Shown here piece by piece: positions 1 to 8,759 of a DNA stretch of 64,000 nt. Source of the DNA: Halioglobus japonicus (GTDB lineage Bacteria; Pseudomonadota; Gammaproteobacteria; Pseudomonadales; Halieaceae); the NCBI RefSeq assembly GCF_001983995.1, contig NZ_CP019450.1, positions 2,108,001 to 2,172,000 of the forward strand, given 5' to 3'. Position numbers and translations under genes: made by a program. Position 1 is the stretch's first letter, and the number at the start of each line of letters is the position of its first letter. Under the pieces are notes generated by a model. The model did not search any database. It saw only the letters and a list, made by a program, of their open reading frames with translations, and was not told where the DNA came from.

Positions 1-1326
1 GAACTGGTAGTTGGCATCTGCATAGACTGCGAGCGATTCGCTCTCGAGGTCAGCCTGTTGCCGCACCTGGTCGCGCCCCGGGTTGGGCTGCAGGGTGTCC
101 ATGTTCAGGAAATCAACATCGTCAACGGTGTAGTCGAGGTAGTTGGCCGTGGGGGTGTAGGCGCGGTAGGGCTGCGACTTATCCTCCTCCCAATAGTAGA
201 TACCTGCGACCCACTGCAGTTCTCCATCGTTATCGGAGATCAGCTGGATTTCGTGGCTGCTACTGTCCTGAATCTGCTCGATGCTTTCCAGGCCGCGTGT
301 ATCAGGATTGGAAGTGAAGCCGAAATCGCCGTCAGTGCCACTGAATTCGTTCTCAATGTAGCTGCCAATGTAGCGCACAGAAAGTGTGTCCAGGTGCCAT
401 GTAAGCTGTGCCGTCCACTTGTGGTTGTCTTCGTCTTTGGCTCGCAGTACGTCGCCGTGATCGATGGTGTAGATGTCCTTAACGGTGGGGTTTTCCTTGT
501 CCCACTGATACTGTTCACTGAGGAAGAAGCCGTCCTGGGTCTGCAGGTCGGACTGGTAGGGCGTGATGAGTACGCCTGGAGACAGCAGGCCGCTGCGATG
601 GTCATCCGTAAGGTCGCTGGCATAGCTCAACCATACGTCCAGATTGTCAGTAATATCCCAGCTTAATTGAGCTCCGAATCCGGTGTTATCTAGATCCCAA
701 ATATCCTTGCCGGATTGATTTTCAATATAGCCATCGCGGGTCTGCTGATACGCATAGACACGGTAGCCCAGGTTGTCACCCAGCGGTCCTGAGGAAGAGG
801 CGCCGAGATTAACGGTGTCGTAGTTGCCAACCGTGGCCCGCACGTGATGTTCGAACTCTTCGGTGGGACGCTTGGTGGTGACATTGACCGCGCCGCCAGT
901 GGCATTGCGTCCGAATAAGGTGCCCTGTGGCCCACGCAGTATCTCCACGCGTTCTGTGGTCAGGGAGGTTGAGCGGCTCAGCACATTGATTTCTGATGAA
1001 TAAACCTGGTCAACGTAGACCGCAATACCGGGTTCTGTGCCCAGTGAGTTGGTGACACGACCCACGCCGCGCAAGGCCAGTCGCGCCGGTTCTTCGCGCA
1101 CGGAAAGCGAGGGTACCAGCGCTTCGTAGTCACCCGCAGAGGTGATATTCAGATCATCGAGCATGTCTCCGGACAGCGCGGTAATGGCAATGGCGGTATC
1201 CTGCAGGCTTTCGGCGCGCTTCTGGGCGGTGACAATGACTTCTTCCAGTACGGCCTGGGCCTGTGATTGGCCTGACAACACGGCGCTGACCACCGCCACC
1301 GCCAGGGTGCATTTGCGAAGTTGCAT
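1..1326 (-). CDS. TonB-dependent outer-membrane receptor (5' part; gene runs off the left edge)
   Basis: The reading frame stays open from an ATG at 1326 down to base 1, giving the first 442 residues of a larger protein. Visible features are a signal peptide ending in AQA near residue 24, a TonB-box-like stretch (EEVIVTAQKR) right after it, and a plug domain with the hallmark segment LRGPQGTLFGRNATGGAVN. Aromatic-rich alternating strands of the beta-barrel follow. The family imports siderophores, vitamins, sugars or other large substrates across the outer membrane using TonB energy; the substrate cannot be read here. The C-terminal barrel lies outside the window. It is divergent from the fatty-acid-type operon at 1549, and a perfect inverted repeat lies 72 bp upstream of its start. 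Confidence 0.93.
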   Translation of the reverse strand, partial: MQLRKCTLAVAVVSAVLSGQSQAQAVLEEVIVTAQKRAESLQDTAIAITALSGDMLDDLNITSAGDYEALVPSLSVREEPARLALRGVGRVTNSLGTEPGIAVYVDQVYSSEINVLSRSTSLTTERVEILRGPQGTLFGRNATGGAVNVTTKRPTEEFEHHVRATVGNYDTVNLGASSSGPLGDNLGYRVYAYQQTRDGYIENQSGKDIWDLDNTGFGAQLSWDITDNLDVWLSYASDLTDDHRSGLLSPGVLITPYQSDLQTQDGFFLSEQYQWDKENPTVKDIYTIDHGDVLRAKDEDNHKWTAQLTWHLDTLSVRYIGSYIENEFSGTDGDFGFTSNPDTRGLESIEQIQDSSSHEIQLISDNDGELQWVAGIYYWEEDKSQPYRAYTPTANYLDYTVDDVDFLNMDTLQPNPGRDQVRQQADLESESLAVYADANYQF

Positions 1327-1397
1327 AGAGTCTTCCTTGCGTTAAATCTTTATAGGGTTATGAGCCTTACACTATATCCCCGGAAGTCTTGCAGCCT

Positions 1398-1415
1398 GTG
1401 TCACCTGGGTGACAC
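1398..1415. promoter_or_regulatory. Inverted repeat, possible operator upstream of the TonB receptor
   Basis: GTGTCACC and GGTGACAC face each other with a 2-bp spacer, forming a perfect 18-bp palindrome in the 222-bp divergent gap between the TonB receptor and the MaoC gene. A second palindrome, CCAATTAATTGG, lies at 1456-1467. Both have the size expected for a dimeric repressor site, but no regulator is encoded next to them, so the role is inference. Confidence 0.35.
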
Positions 1416-1548
1416 TCGGGAGGCCAATAAGGCTGGCTAATTGCCCCATATTCATCCAATTAATTGGCTCGATTACTGACAATAGTTTTTACTTGGGTCC
1501 GCCACTGCTACTATGCAGTCCCTTTGGTCGAAACTATGGAGATAACAC

Positions 1549-2013
1549 ATGGCGAAAAGCACAGTCACTCTAGAGGAATTCCACGCTCTGGTAGGAACCA
1601 AATTCGAGCCCGGCCCCTGGATTACCATCGCCCAGGACCGCATCAATACCTTCGCTGACTGCACCGAAGACCACCAGTTTATTCACATCGATGAAGAGGC
1701 GGCCAAGCAGACCCCCTTTGGCGGCACCATCGCCCACGGCTTTCTGACCCTGTCGATGCTGGTGAAGATGATCGAAGAGGTCGGTGCCATGCCGGATAAC
1801 ATTGTCATGGGCATGAACTATGGCTTTGACAAAATCCGCTTCCTGTCGCCGGTGCGCGCGGGCAAGCGTGTTCGCGCCAATGTCGAACTGTTAAGCCTCA
1901 CCGAAAAAGAAGGCGGACGATTGCTGATCAAGCAGGGCATTTCCGTGGAAATCGAAGGCGAGGAAACACCCGCCCTGGTTGCTGAATGGCTCAACATGGT
2001 GGTTTGTGCCTGA
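1549..2013 (+). CDS. MaoC-family acyl-CoA hydratase/dehydratase
   Basis: The 154-residue protein is a single hotdog fold of the MaoC / (R)-enoyl-CoA hydratase type. The signature HQFIHIDEEAAKQTPFGGTIAHG at about residues 42-64 carries the Asp and His that activate water, with the DEEAAK helix start and the G-I-A-H-G turn. The family hydrates trans-2-enoyl-CoA thioesters. The gene is followed after 35 bp by an SDR and then a medium-chain reductase, an arrangement that suggests one acyl-CoA processing operon. The ATG at 1549 follows a purine-rich GGAGATAAC stretch. The exact acyl substrate is not visible. Confidence 0.9.
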   Translation: MAKSTVTLEEFHALVGTKFEPGPWITIAQDRINTFADCTEDHQFIHIDEEAAKQTPFGGTIAHGFLTLSMLVKMIEEVGAMPDNIVMGMNYGFDKIRFLSPVRAGKRVRANVELLSLTEKEGGRLLIKQGISVEIEGEETPALVAEWLNMVVCA

Positions 2014-2048
2014 CTGGCGCTCACCCCGATTCAAGAGGAAGTAGAAGT

Positions 2049-2969
2049 ATGACAATTCGTTATGACGGCCAGGTGGCCATTGTTACCGGTTCTGGACAAG
2101 GCCTGGGTCGCTGCCATGCGATCGAGCTGGCGGCGCGCGGCGCCAAAGTGGTTGTGAATGACCTGGGCGGCGCGACCGACGGTACCGGCGGCTCCAGTGA
2201 AGCGGCGCTTGCCGTAGTGGCCGAAATCGAAGCGGCAGGTGGCGAAGCCATTGCCAACGGTGCCAACGTGGCCAAGTTCGACGAGGTGGAAGCCATGGTC
2301 CAGCAGGCCATGGACAAGTGGGGCCGGGTCGACATCCTGATCAACAATGCCGGTATCCTGCGTGACAAGAGTTTCGCCAAGGGCTCCCTGGACGACTTCA
2401 AGATGGTGGTAGACGTGCACCTGATGGGCACGATCAACTGCACCAAGGCCTGCTGGGACATTATGCGTGAGCAGGAGTACGGCCGTATTGTTGTGACGAC
2501 CTCTTCATCCGGGCTCTACGGTAACTTCGGGCAGACCAACTATGGCGCCGCCAAGCTGGGTGTTGTGGGTGCCATGAATACACTTGTTCAGGAAGGCGCG
2601 AAGTACAACATCAAGGTCAATGCTCTGGCGCCCACCGCGGCGACTCGCATGACCGAAGGCCTGATGCCCCAGGAGGCGCTGGATCTGCTGGTACCTGAGA
2701 AAGTGACTCCTGCGGTGTTGTATCTGGTGAGCGAAGAGGCTCCTACCCGCACCATCCTGTGTGCAGGTGCAGGTGGCTATTCAGTCGCTCGCATGATTGA
2801 GACCGAAGGTGTTTACCTGCCCGAGGGCCAGCAAACGCCAGAGGCGATTGCCGCCAACTGGGATGCGATTACCGATCCCGCAGGCGAACGCGCGCTGCAG
2901 GCAGGCGGAGAGCAGGGCTTCAAATTTGTCGCCAAGGCCGCAGAGGCGCTCGGAATCACCGGGGAGTAA
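2049..2969 (+). CDS. SDR-family 3-hydroxyacyl-CoA dehydrogenase-like oxidoreductase
   Basis: The 306-residue protein has the Rossmann glycine motif TGSGQGLGR near residue 13, NNAGILRD in the middle, and the catalytic YGAAK near residue 164. The sequence resembles the SDR domain of peroxisomal multifunctional enzyme type 2 (HSD17B4), and that family oxidises (3R)-hydroxyacyl-CoA. The C-terminal 80 residues after the SDR fold are of the kind found in that subgroup. The start chosen is the ATG at 2049, preceded by AGAGGAAGTAGA; an in-frame start at 1986 would overlap the upstream gene. Pairing with a MaoC hydratase fits a two-step hydration/oxidation module. Confidence 0.88.
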   Translation: MTIRYDGQVAIVTGSGQGLGRCHAIELAARGAKVVVNDLGGATDGTGGSSEAALAVVAEIEAAGGEAIANGANVAKFDEVEAMVQQAMDKWGRVDILINNAGILRDKSFAKGSLDDFKMVVDVHLMGTINCTKACWDIMREQEYGRIVVTTSSSGLYGNFGQTNYGAAKLGVVGAMNTLVQEGAKYNIKVNALAPTAATRMTEGLMPQEALDLLVPEKVTPAVLYLVSEEAPTRTILCAGAGGYSVARMIETEGVYLPEGQQTPEAIAANWDAITDPAGERALQAGGEQGFKFVAKAAEALGITGE

Positions 2970-2974
2970 GTGGC

Positions 2975-3952
2975 ATGAGAGCAGTAATCTGCAGCGAACA
3001 CGGTCTGCCTGAAAAATTAAACCTGGAACAGGATTGGCAGGCGCCAACACCCGGTGAGCACGAGATTCTGGTGGATGTGAAGGCCGCGGGCCTCAACTTC
3101 CCCGATGTACTGATGATCCAGGGCAAGTACCAGATGCAGCCCGATATGCCGTTTATTCCCGGCGGCGAGTGCGCGGGTATTGTGCGCGAAGTGGGCGACA
3201 AGGTGACCCGCTATCAGCCCGGTGACAAGGTCATCTTTGCGGGCGGCACTGGCGCGTTCTGTGAACAGGCTGTGGCGCATGAATTGGCTGCATTCCCCGT
3301 GCCGGAAACGCTCAGCTTTGAGCAGGCTGCCGGTGTCTGCATCACTTACTTCACGTCTTATTACGCGCTCAAGCAGCGCGCTGAGCTCAAGCCGGGTGAA
3401 ACCCTGCTGGTGCTGGGCGCGGCTGGCGGCGTGGGTTCGACGGCGGTAGAGCTTGGCAAACTGATGGGCGCCAAGGTGATTGCGGCCGCCAGTTCCGAAG
3501 AAAAACTGGAGCTGTGCAAAAAACTGGGCGCCGACGAGGTGATCAACTACTCCGAGGTGGACCTGAAGACTGCGGTCAAGGAACTCACTGGTGGCAAGGG
3601 CGTGGATGTGATCTACGACCCGGTCGGCGGCGACTACGCCGAACCAGCTGTGCGCAGCATGGGCTGGAATGGCCGCTATCTGGTGATTGGCTTTGCCAGC
3701 GGCCCGATTCCTGCGATTCCCCTCAACCTCACACTGCTCAAGGGCTGCTCTCTGGTAGGGGTGTTCTGGGGCCGGTTTGCCGGTGAGGAACCCGCGGTGC
3801 AGATGCAGAATGTGGAAGAACTCTGGAAACTGTTTGAAGAAGGTAAGCTGAACCCGGTAGTCACCGATTGCTTCCCTCTAGAGCAGTATGAAGATGCCTT
3901 CAACTGTCTGATTGATCGCAAGGCCCGTGGTAAAGTTATTCTCACGACATAA
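2975..3952 (+). CDS. NADPH:quinone oxidoreductase-like (zinc-free MDR) enzyme
   Basis: The 325-residue protein belongs to the medium-chain dehydrogenase/reductase superfamily. It has the N-terminal GroES-like half with GGECAGIV and the Rossmann motif VLGAAGGVGSTAVELG near residues 143-158. No catalytic or structural zinc cysteine cluster is seen, as in the quinone reductase / enoyl reductase branch. The gene starts 5 bp after the SDR stop, so it is very likely translated from the same mRNA. A role in reducing an enoyl-CoA or quinone-like intermediate is inferred from context only. Confidence 0.88.
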   Translation: MRAVICSEHGLPEKLNLEQDWQAPTPGEHEILVDVKAAGLNFPDVLMIQGKYQMQPDMPFIPGGECAGIVREVGDKVTRYQPGDKVIFAGGTGAFCEQAVAHELAAFPVPETLSFEQAAGVCITYFTSYYALKQRAELKPGETLLVLGAAGGVGSTAVELGKLMGAKVIAAASSEEKLELCKKLGADEVINYSEVDLKTAVKELTGGKGVDVIYDPVGGDYAEPAVRSMGWNGRYLVIGFASGPIPAIPLNLTLLKGCSLVGVFWGRFAGEEPAVQMQNVEELWKLFEEGKLNPVVTDCFPLEQYEDAFNCLIDRKARGKVILTT

Positions 3953-3970
3953 ACCGTGTAGGAGAAAAGT

Positions 3971-4450
3971 TTGAGGCGTTATCGCGATGAACTGGTCCTG
4001 TTGGCAGGGCTGCTGACGGCCTTTGCCCTGACCGCGAGTATTTCGGTGCTCGGCAGATGGTCGCTGTGGAGTTCGATCGTGGTGCTATGCCTCACCACTT
4101 TTTATTACAGCTACACCTTTTTTCACAGCGATAACCGTGGCCTGAAACTGTTCCTTTTTCTGGTCCAGGCGATCCTGGTCATCTTCTATTTCGCGTTGAT
4201 CTACCGTTCCTTCGGGATTATCGACAGCGCTACCGGGCAGACCATTAGCCCCGAGTGGCTGGACGCCATGTATTTCAGTGTCGTCACCTGGACGACCCTG
4301 GGCTATGGGGATTTCCGGCCGGTCCACGATGCCAAGATCTGGGTCATGGCCGAAGCTCTGCTGGGCTATGTGTTCATGGGTATTTTCGTCGCTAAAATTC
4401 TCTATATGCTCCGTGGCGACGAAGACACATTGGCGGTTGAAGAAGCCTAG
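3971..4450 (+). CDS. Two-pore-helix-type potassium channel protein (Ion_trans_2)
   Basis: The 159-residue membrane protein has hydrophobic segments near residues 10-30, 33-50 and 57-77, a pore loop with the selectivity filter TTLGYGD around residue 108, and a last transmembrane helix near 118-140. TxGYGD is the defining potassium filter of this family. No RCK/TrkA regulatory domain follows, so this is a minimal channel. The start is a TTG with a good GGAG ribosome site 6 bp upstream. It lies 18 bp after the reductase gene and may be cotranscribed, without a clear functional link. Confidence 0.88.
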   Translation: MRRYRDELVLLAGLLTAFALTASISVLGRWSLWSSIVVLCLTTFYYSYTFFHSDNRGLKLFLFLVQAILVIFYFALIYRSFGIIDSATGQTISPEWLDAMYFSVVTWTTLGYGDFRPVHDAKIWVMAEALLGYVFMGIFVAKILYMLRGDEDTLAVEEA

Positions 4451-4506
4451 GCTTTCCCTACCAGGTGCTTGATAGATGGTGTACCTGCAAACCGTTACAA
4501 GAGGTA

Positions 4507-5040
4507 ATGCCTGTGACGACGATACACACATTCACGCTGTTTACTCTGATGGTATTCGGAATGCATGCGGTCGCCGGCCCGGAACAGTTTGTCGCTGGCG
4601 ACCTAATTGAAGGCTACGGTCCCATTGCCCGGGTAGACGCTCCCAGACCGCCTGCGGGCGCCGCTATGAAGGTGATGTTTAACGTGACCCACGGCGCGGA
4701 CGAGGGTCAATATAATCGCAGCTTCGATAACGGAGCCAGCTATATGAATCTGCAGTACTGGGCCGGTGTGCCGGCAGACAAGATTCATGTCGCCTCTATT
4801 GTGTCAGGGCCGGCGCATCGCGATATTCTCAATGATCAGGGCTTCGGTAGTACCAACCCGAGCGCGCCGCTGGTGAAAGCACTGTTGGCGAAGGGCGCGA
4901 AGTTCTATTTATGCGGCCAGTCTGCCGCCTACCGCGATGTGTCAGCTGATGACGGTATTAAGGGGGTGGAGATAGCGATGTCAGGCAGCACCACCGCCAC
5001 CTTGTTGCACCAGCAAGGGTATGCATTAAGCCCGTTTTAG
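4507..5040 (+). CDS. Periplasmic DsrE/DsrF-like family protein
   Basis: The 177-residue protein starts with a short signal peptide ending near HAVA-G and continues as a DsrE-like alpha/beta fold. The motif KFYLCGQSAA near residue 140 carries the single cysteine typical of DsrE-type sulfur-handling or related proteins. The ATG at 4507 follows AAGAGGTA, a better ribosome site than upstream alternatives. Export and the lone cysteine suggest a periplasmic role, but the function of this subgroup is unknown. It stands alone between the channel gene and the convergent protease gene. Confidence 0.75.
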   Translation: MPVTTIHTFTLFTLMVFGMHAVAGPEQFVAGDLIEGYGPIARVDAPRPPAGAAMKVMFNVTHGADEGQYNRSFDNGASYMNLQYWAGVPADKIHVASIVSGPAHRDILNDQGFGSTNPSAPLVKALLAKGAKFYLCGQSAAYRDVSADDGIKGVEIAMSGSTTATLLHQQGYALSPF

Positions 5041-5081
5041 TCTGCGAACATGCACTGTTATGCACCGCATTGAGTGAGCGG

Positions 5082-5606
5082 TTAGTGACGCAGAATCAGC
5101 GTGTCGCCGCGCTGGGTGAACTCAATGTGCTTCAGGAAAGACATACCCAACAGGATTTCTTCCATTTGTAGGCCGGTGGCAATGCCCGCCTGTACGCCCC
5201 GCAATTCGATATCGCCCACGGCCACACTGTCCAGTCTTGCGGCGTAGCTGGTGGACATGCCGTTAGCGGTCTGCGTGCGATAAGGACGTCCGCGGGGAAT
5301 GCCCAGCCGTCGGGCAACTGGCTCGGGAATGGCTACGCCGGTAGCGCCCGTATCGAGCATAAATGTCACCGGCTGGCCGTTAATCGTGCCATTGGTGACG
5401 TAGTGGCCGAACCGATTGCGTTGCAGAACAACCTCGCGCGCGCCGCCTTCGCCAATGCGGGTGTCCACCCGTTGATTGGGATTGAATTGCTTCTCAAGTA
5501 CATCGCCGAAGAACAACACCCCTAGGCCGAGCAAAACCACCCAGGCGAGGATCATCATGCCCGCGCCCATGCGTTTTTGCTCTTGAATGCCAGGGTGTTG
5601 GCTCAC
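5082..5606 (-). CDS. Membrane-anchored retropepsin-like aspartic protease (TIGR02281 type)
   Basis: The 174-residue protein has an N-terminal transmembrane segment (about residues 13-33) and one retropepsin-like domain. The active-site triad is in FMLDTGATGVAIP near residue 85, so two chains must dimerise to form an active site, as in this clan AA family. The other hallmark, an ILLGMSFL segment, is present near residue 150. The catalytic domain would face the periplasm. The family is widespread in proteobacteria with few known substrates. It lies 14 bp downstream of yghU on the same strand. Confidence 0.85.
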   Translation of the reverse strand: MSQHPGIQEQKRMGAGMMILAWVVLLGLGVLFFGDVLEKQFNPNQRVDTRIGEGGAREVVLQRNRFGHYVTNGTINGQPVTFMLDTGATGVAIPEPVARRLGIPRGRPYRTQTANGMSTSYAARLDSVAVGDIELRGVQAGIATGLQMEEILLGMSFLKHIEFTQRGDTLILRH

Positions 5607-5620
5607 GACTGCGTCCGGGT

Positions 5621-6454
5621 TTACTTGAAGTCAGCGGCGCTATGGCGCTCGGGAACCTGGCGCGCTTCGTCGCCCCAGCGCACATTCACGCGCATGCCGC
5701 GGTCAACACCTGGGCGCGCTTCGAGTGCGTTCGCCCAGCGCATAACATGTGTGTACGACTCTACCTGGAGAAACTCCTGGGCGCTGTATAGCTCGCCTGT
5801 TACCAGCTTGCCGTACCAGGGGAGGATCGCCATATCCGCCAGGGTGTATTCGTTGCCAATCATGAATTCACGTTCGGCCAGATTGCGGTCTAGCAAGTCC
5901 AGTTGGCGCTTGACCTCCATGGTGTAGCGATTAATGGGATATTCGAATTTGGCCGGCGCGTAGGCGTAAAAGTGGCCGAAGCCGCCGCCGAGGAAGGGGG
6001 TGGCGCCCATTTGCCACATCAGCCAGGACATGGTCTCGGCGCGTGCCGCGCTGTCGGTCGGCAAAAACGCGCCGAATTTTTCTGCCAGATAGACCATGAT
6101 GGCACCTGACTCGAATACGCGCACCGGAGTGTCGCCACTGCGGTCGACCAGTGCCGGAATTTTGGAATTGGGATTGGCCGCCACAAAGCCTGAGCTAAAC
6201 TGGCCGCCCTCGAGAATATTCACAATCCAGGCATCGTATTCCGCTTCGCTAATGCCTTTCTCCAGCAATTCTTCCAGCAGTACGGTGACCTTCTGGCCAT
6301 TGGGTGTGCCCAGCGAGTAAAGCTGCAGAGGGTGTTCACCCACGGGCAGTTCCTTGTCGTGGGTGGCGCCGGCGATGGGGCGGTTGATCGAGGCAAACTT
6401 ACCGCCGCTCTCGGCGTCGTGCGTCCATACTGTGGGTGGTACGTATTCGGTCAT
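5621..6454 (-). CDS. yghU: Glutathione S-transferase family protein YghU
   Basis: The 277-residue sequence matches the YghU branch of GSTs across its length. It has the N-terminal INRPIAGATHDKELPVG extension, the thioredoxin-like domain with PLQLYSLGTPNGQKV and NPNSKIPALVDR, the FLGGGFGHFYAYAP segment and the ERHSAADFK C-terminus. E. coli YghU is a disulfide-bond reductase that binds two glutathiones. A role in thiol redox or detoxification is expected. Likely cotranscribed with the aspartic protease gene that follows after 14 bp. Confidence 0.93.
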   Translation of the reverse strand: MTEYVPPTVWTHDAESGGKFASINRPIAGATHDKELPVGEHPLQLYSLGTPNGQKVTVLLEELLEKGISEAEYDAWIVNILEGGQFSSGFVAANPNSKIPALVDRSGDTPVRVFESGAIMVYLAEKFGAFLPTDSAARAETMSWLMWQMGATPFLGGGFGHFYAYAPAKFEYPINRYTMEVKRQLDLLDRNLAEREFMIGNEYTLADMAILPWYGKLVTGELYSAQEFLQVESYTHVMRWANALEARPGVDRGMRVNVRWGDEARQVPERHSAADFK

Positions 6455-6523
6455 GTAATTTTCCTGCGTAGTAAACCGTGAAGGCCCGCTGCCTCCAGCG
6501 ACAAAGTATTCAATGGGGGCAGA

Positions 6524-7687
6524 CTAGTGTGAAGTCAACGCCGACAGCTTTCTTTCGTATAAGCGCTGTCGCTGGTCGTCGGTTGCGTATTCGCGCGCCC
6601 TGGAGAGCATGCGTTCTGCTTGGTCAATCTCTCCCAGCATATACGAGGAGCGCGCTTGACCAAAGTAGCCGTCGTGCATATAGGGGGCAAGACTGGAGGC
6701 ACGCTTGTACAGGGCCCTGGCCTGGCGGTAGTCGCCCTGGTCAAATGCAGCGTTGCCAGCGGCCAGCCAGTTCACCGGGCTGGGATCCTCGAGTGCCAGT
6801 AATTGGCGCCCCAACTGCTCGGCTTCCTGTTTCCGGGCCTGGGCTGCCAGCAGTAGCTGGTAATTTTTCAGTAGCGAGACATTGTCCGGGTTGCCGGCAA
6901 TGGCGTGAAGGTAGATTTTCTCGGCTCGCAAACTGTCACCCACCCGGCGATGTAATACGCCCATCATGTTGAGACCATCGGGATGTTCCGGTGCCAGTAG
7001 TAGCGATTGCTGCAGCAGGGCAAAGCTCCGTTCATTCTCTTGCTCGACCAGCGCCTCTGCCGCGAGATTCCTATAGAACATTGCCAGATACTGGTTGCGG
7101 CTGATGTTGCCCACGAAGACCTCGTCGCCCGACGGGAAATAATCAATGGTGACCCCGGCGGGGCGCAGTATTAGTGACCCCACGTTTGCCCGGGTGGTGG
7201 GGGTGTAGATAAAACTACGGACATGCTGTTGTTTGAGCGCGGTGGCCCCTTCCAGGCTATAGACCGGAATCGATTCAACCTGCTGGAACTGTACTTCAAC
7301 GTCGACCAGTTCAGCCAGGGCGGTAGTGAGAATAGCCAGCGACAAACAATTACCGCGCTGTTGGGCGAACGTATTGGTGGCGGTCAGCGTGTCGTCGTAG
7401 AAGGTAAACACTTCGCCAAAGGAGGTAATGAAATCCGCAACTCTGCGATGCCGCGACAGGTCAGCGCGTTGCGGGTCGTGAAAATAGCTTAGGAATTCGG
7501 TGCGCTGCCTTTCGTCGAGGGTATGGATGGCGGTGGTGTCGGGTATGTCTGCCACGGGGGTGAACAGGGCGTAGTCGGAATAGGGGGCCACCGAGGTAGA
7601 TACCTGGTGCGATACGTCGCTAGAGGCACAGGCGCCCAGTAACAGCCCCAGACCGATTGGCATCAACATGCGGGTGATCAACTTCAT
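6524..7687 (-). CDS. TPR-repeat lipoprotein with transglutaminase-like N-terminal region
   Basis: The start at 7687 (after an AGGGGGAAG ribosome site) gives a 387-residue protein with a lipobox LLLGAC-AS, so it is a predicted lipoprotein. An in-frame upstream start would place this signal peptide internally and is rejected. Residues about 80-190 resemble the cysteine-containing transglutaminase-like domain (QQRGNCLSLAILTTAL). The C-terminal half is a run of tetratricopeptide repeats. The architecture suggests an envelope scaffold; the actual role is unknown. Confidence 0.8.
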   Translation of the reverse strand: MKLITRMLMPIGLGLLLGACASSDVSHQVSTSVAPYSDYALFTPVADIPDTTAIHTLDERQRTEFLSYFHDPQRADLSRHRRVADFITSFGEVFTFYDDTLTATNTFAQQRGNCLSLAILTTALAELVDVEVQFQQVESIPVYSLEGATALKQQHVRSFIYTPTTRANVGSLILRPAGVTIDYFPSGDEVFVGNISRNQYLAMFYRNLAAEALVEQENERSFALLQQSLLLAPEHPDGLNMMGVLHRRVGDSLRAEKIYLHAIAGNPDNVSLLKNYQLLLAAQARKQEAEQLGRQLLALEDPSPVNWLAAGNAAFDQGDYRQARALYKRASSLAPYMHDGYFGQARSSYMLGEIDQAERMLSRAREYATDDQRQRLYERKLSALTSH

Positions 7688-7721
7688 CGCGCTTCCCCCT
7701 CTCAGGCGTGACAGGGTGAGC

Positions 7722-8645
7722 TTACACCTCGCGATGCGCCGCGACCAGTGCATCCAGCAGCGCCTGCACGACCTGTGACGGTGGTGGCGAGCGACGCACG
7801 ATTGCACTGAATTCACAAACGTACTGGAACGTGTCTGGCAGCAGCGGACGCATCACACCCTTGGCGACAAAGGTGTCTGCATAATGTTCAGGTAAGTAAC
7901 CAATGTAGCGGCCTGACAACACCAGGTGCGCTACCGCTTCCTGGTCATGGGCGGTGGCGTGGCGCTCCAGTCCGATACTGCGGCTGGCCTCCATGTTAGG
8001 TGAATGGTAGCCAATGCCCACATAGCGGCAGGCGCGTACCTCGGCAGCGGACAGATCGCGGCCGGCGCGTTCGAACAATGGGTGTTCACGCGCGCAGTAC
8101 AGATACATTTGTTCCTCAAAGAGCTTGAAGTAATCCAGGCTGGAGGAGGGGCGATGGTTGGGGATAATGCCGAGTTGGTAGCGCCCTTCCATGACCCCGC
8201 GTTCAATGGCATTAATGGGCTCAACGCAGATTTCCGGCTCCACCTCCGGGGCGCGTCTGTCGAATGCGGCGAACGCGCGATGAATGTGGCAGTCGGGGTT
8301 GGACGCAGTCTTATCGAAAATGGCGATAGATAGATGCCCCGTCAGGGCCTGGTGAAGGCCTTTGACGTCCTGCTGGAATTCATCCATCGCAATCATGATT
8401 TTCTGGGCGCTGGCATACACCTGCTCACCCTCGGGCGTCAGCGAAAATCCGCCACGGCCGCGTCGGCACAGCGTGACCCCCAGGCGGGTTTCCAGATCCT
8501 TGATGTGTCGGGAGATAGTGGAGCGGTTGATGTTGAGTTCCAGCTCGGCTGCAGCAAATCCGCCGCAGCTGACCACAGCCCTGAATACACGTAACAAGCG
8601 CAGGTCGTTATCGGTGACGTTTCCCAGTAGTGCTTTTCGCGCCAT
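7722..8645 (-). CDS. LysR-family transcriptional regulator
   Basis: The 307-residue protein has the N-terminal winged helix-turn-helix (NDLRLLRVFRAVVSCGGFAA, then INRSTISRHIKDLE) and the C-terminal periplasmic-binding-protein-like effector domain. The ATG at 8645 has an AAGGCGGA site upstream; the earlier ATG at 8672 sits inside a conserved inverted repeat and is less likely. The gene is divergent from the aminotransferase at 8760, the usual layout for a LysR regulator and its target. It probably senses an amine, an amino acid or a product of that pathway (inference). Confidence 0.92.
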   Translation of the reverse strand: MARKALLGNVTDNDLRLLRVFRAVVSCGGFAAAELELNINRSTISRHIKDLETRLGVTLCRRGRGGFSLTPEGEQVYASAQKIMIAMDEFQQDVKGLHQALTGHLSIAIFDKTASNPDCHIHRAFAAFDRRAPEVEPEICVEPINAIERGVMEGRYQLGIIPNHRPSSSLDYFKLFEEQMYLYCAREHPLFERAGRDLSAAEVRACRYVGIGYHSPNMEASRSIGLERHATAHDQEAVAHLVLSGRYIGYLPEHYADTFVAKGVMRPLLPDTFQYVCEFSAIVRRSPPPSQVVQALLDALVAAHREV

Positions 8646-8663
8646 CAGTCCGCCTTTGACTAA

Positions 8664-8715
8664 AAGTTGCATTATGTTGAAACTTTATATTTATAGTTAA
8701 TGATTTATGCAACTT
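8664..8715. promoter_or_regulatory. Inverted repeat operator between LysR gene and aminotransferase
   Basis: AAGTTGCAT (8664-8672) and ATGCAACTT (8707-8715) form a perfect 9-bp inverted repeat with a 34-bp AT-rich spacer, centred in the divergent promoter region. LysR regulators bind as tetramers to separated half-sites in such regions, so this is a good candidate for autoregulation and control of the aminotransferase. Confidence 0.55.
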
Positions 8716-8759
8716 AAAGTGGCACGTAAACTGCGCTTTTTTACGTTGAGACCTACGCC

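Noticed and set aside
58..666. 202-codon plus-strand open frame
   Set aside because: It is antisense to the TonB-receptor frame, which is in register with a signal peptide and plug domain.
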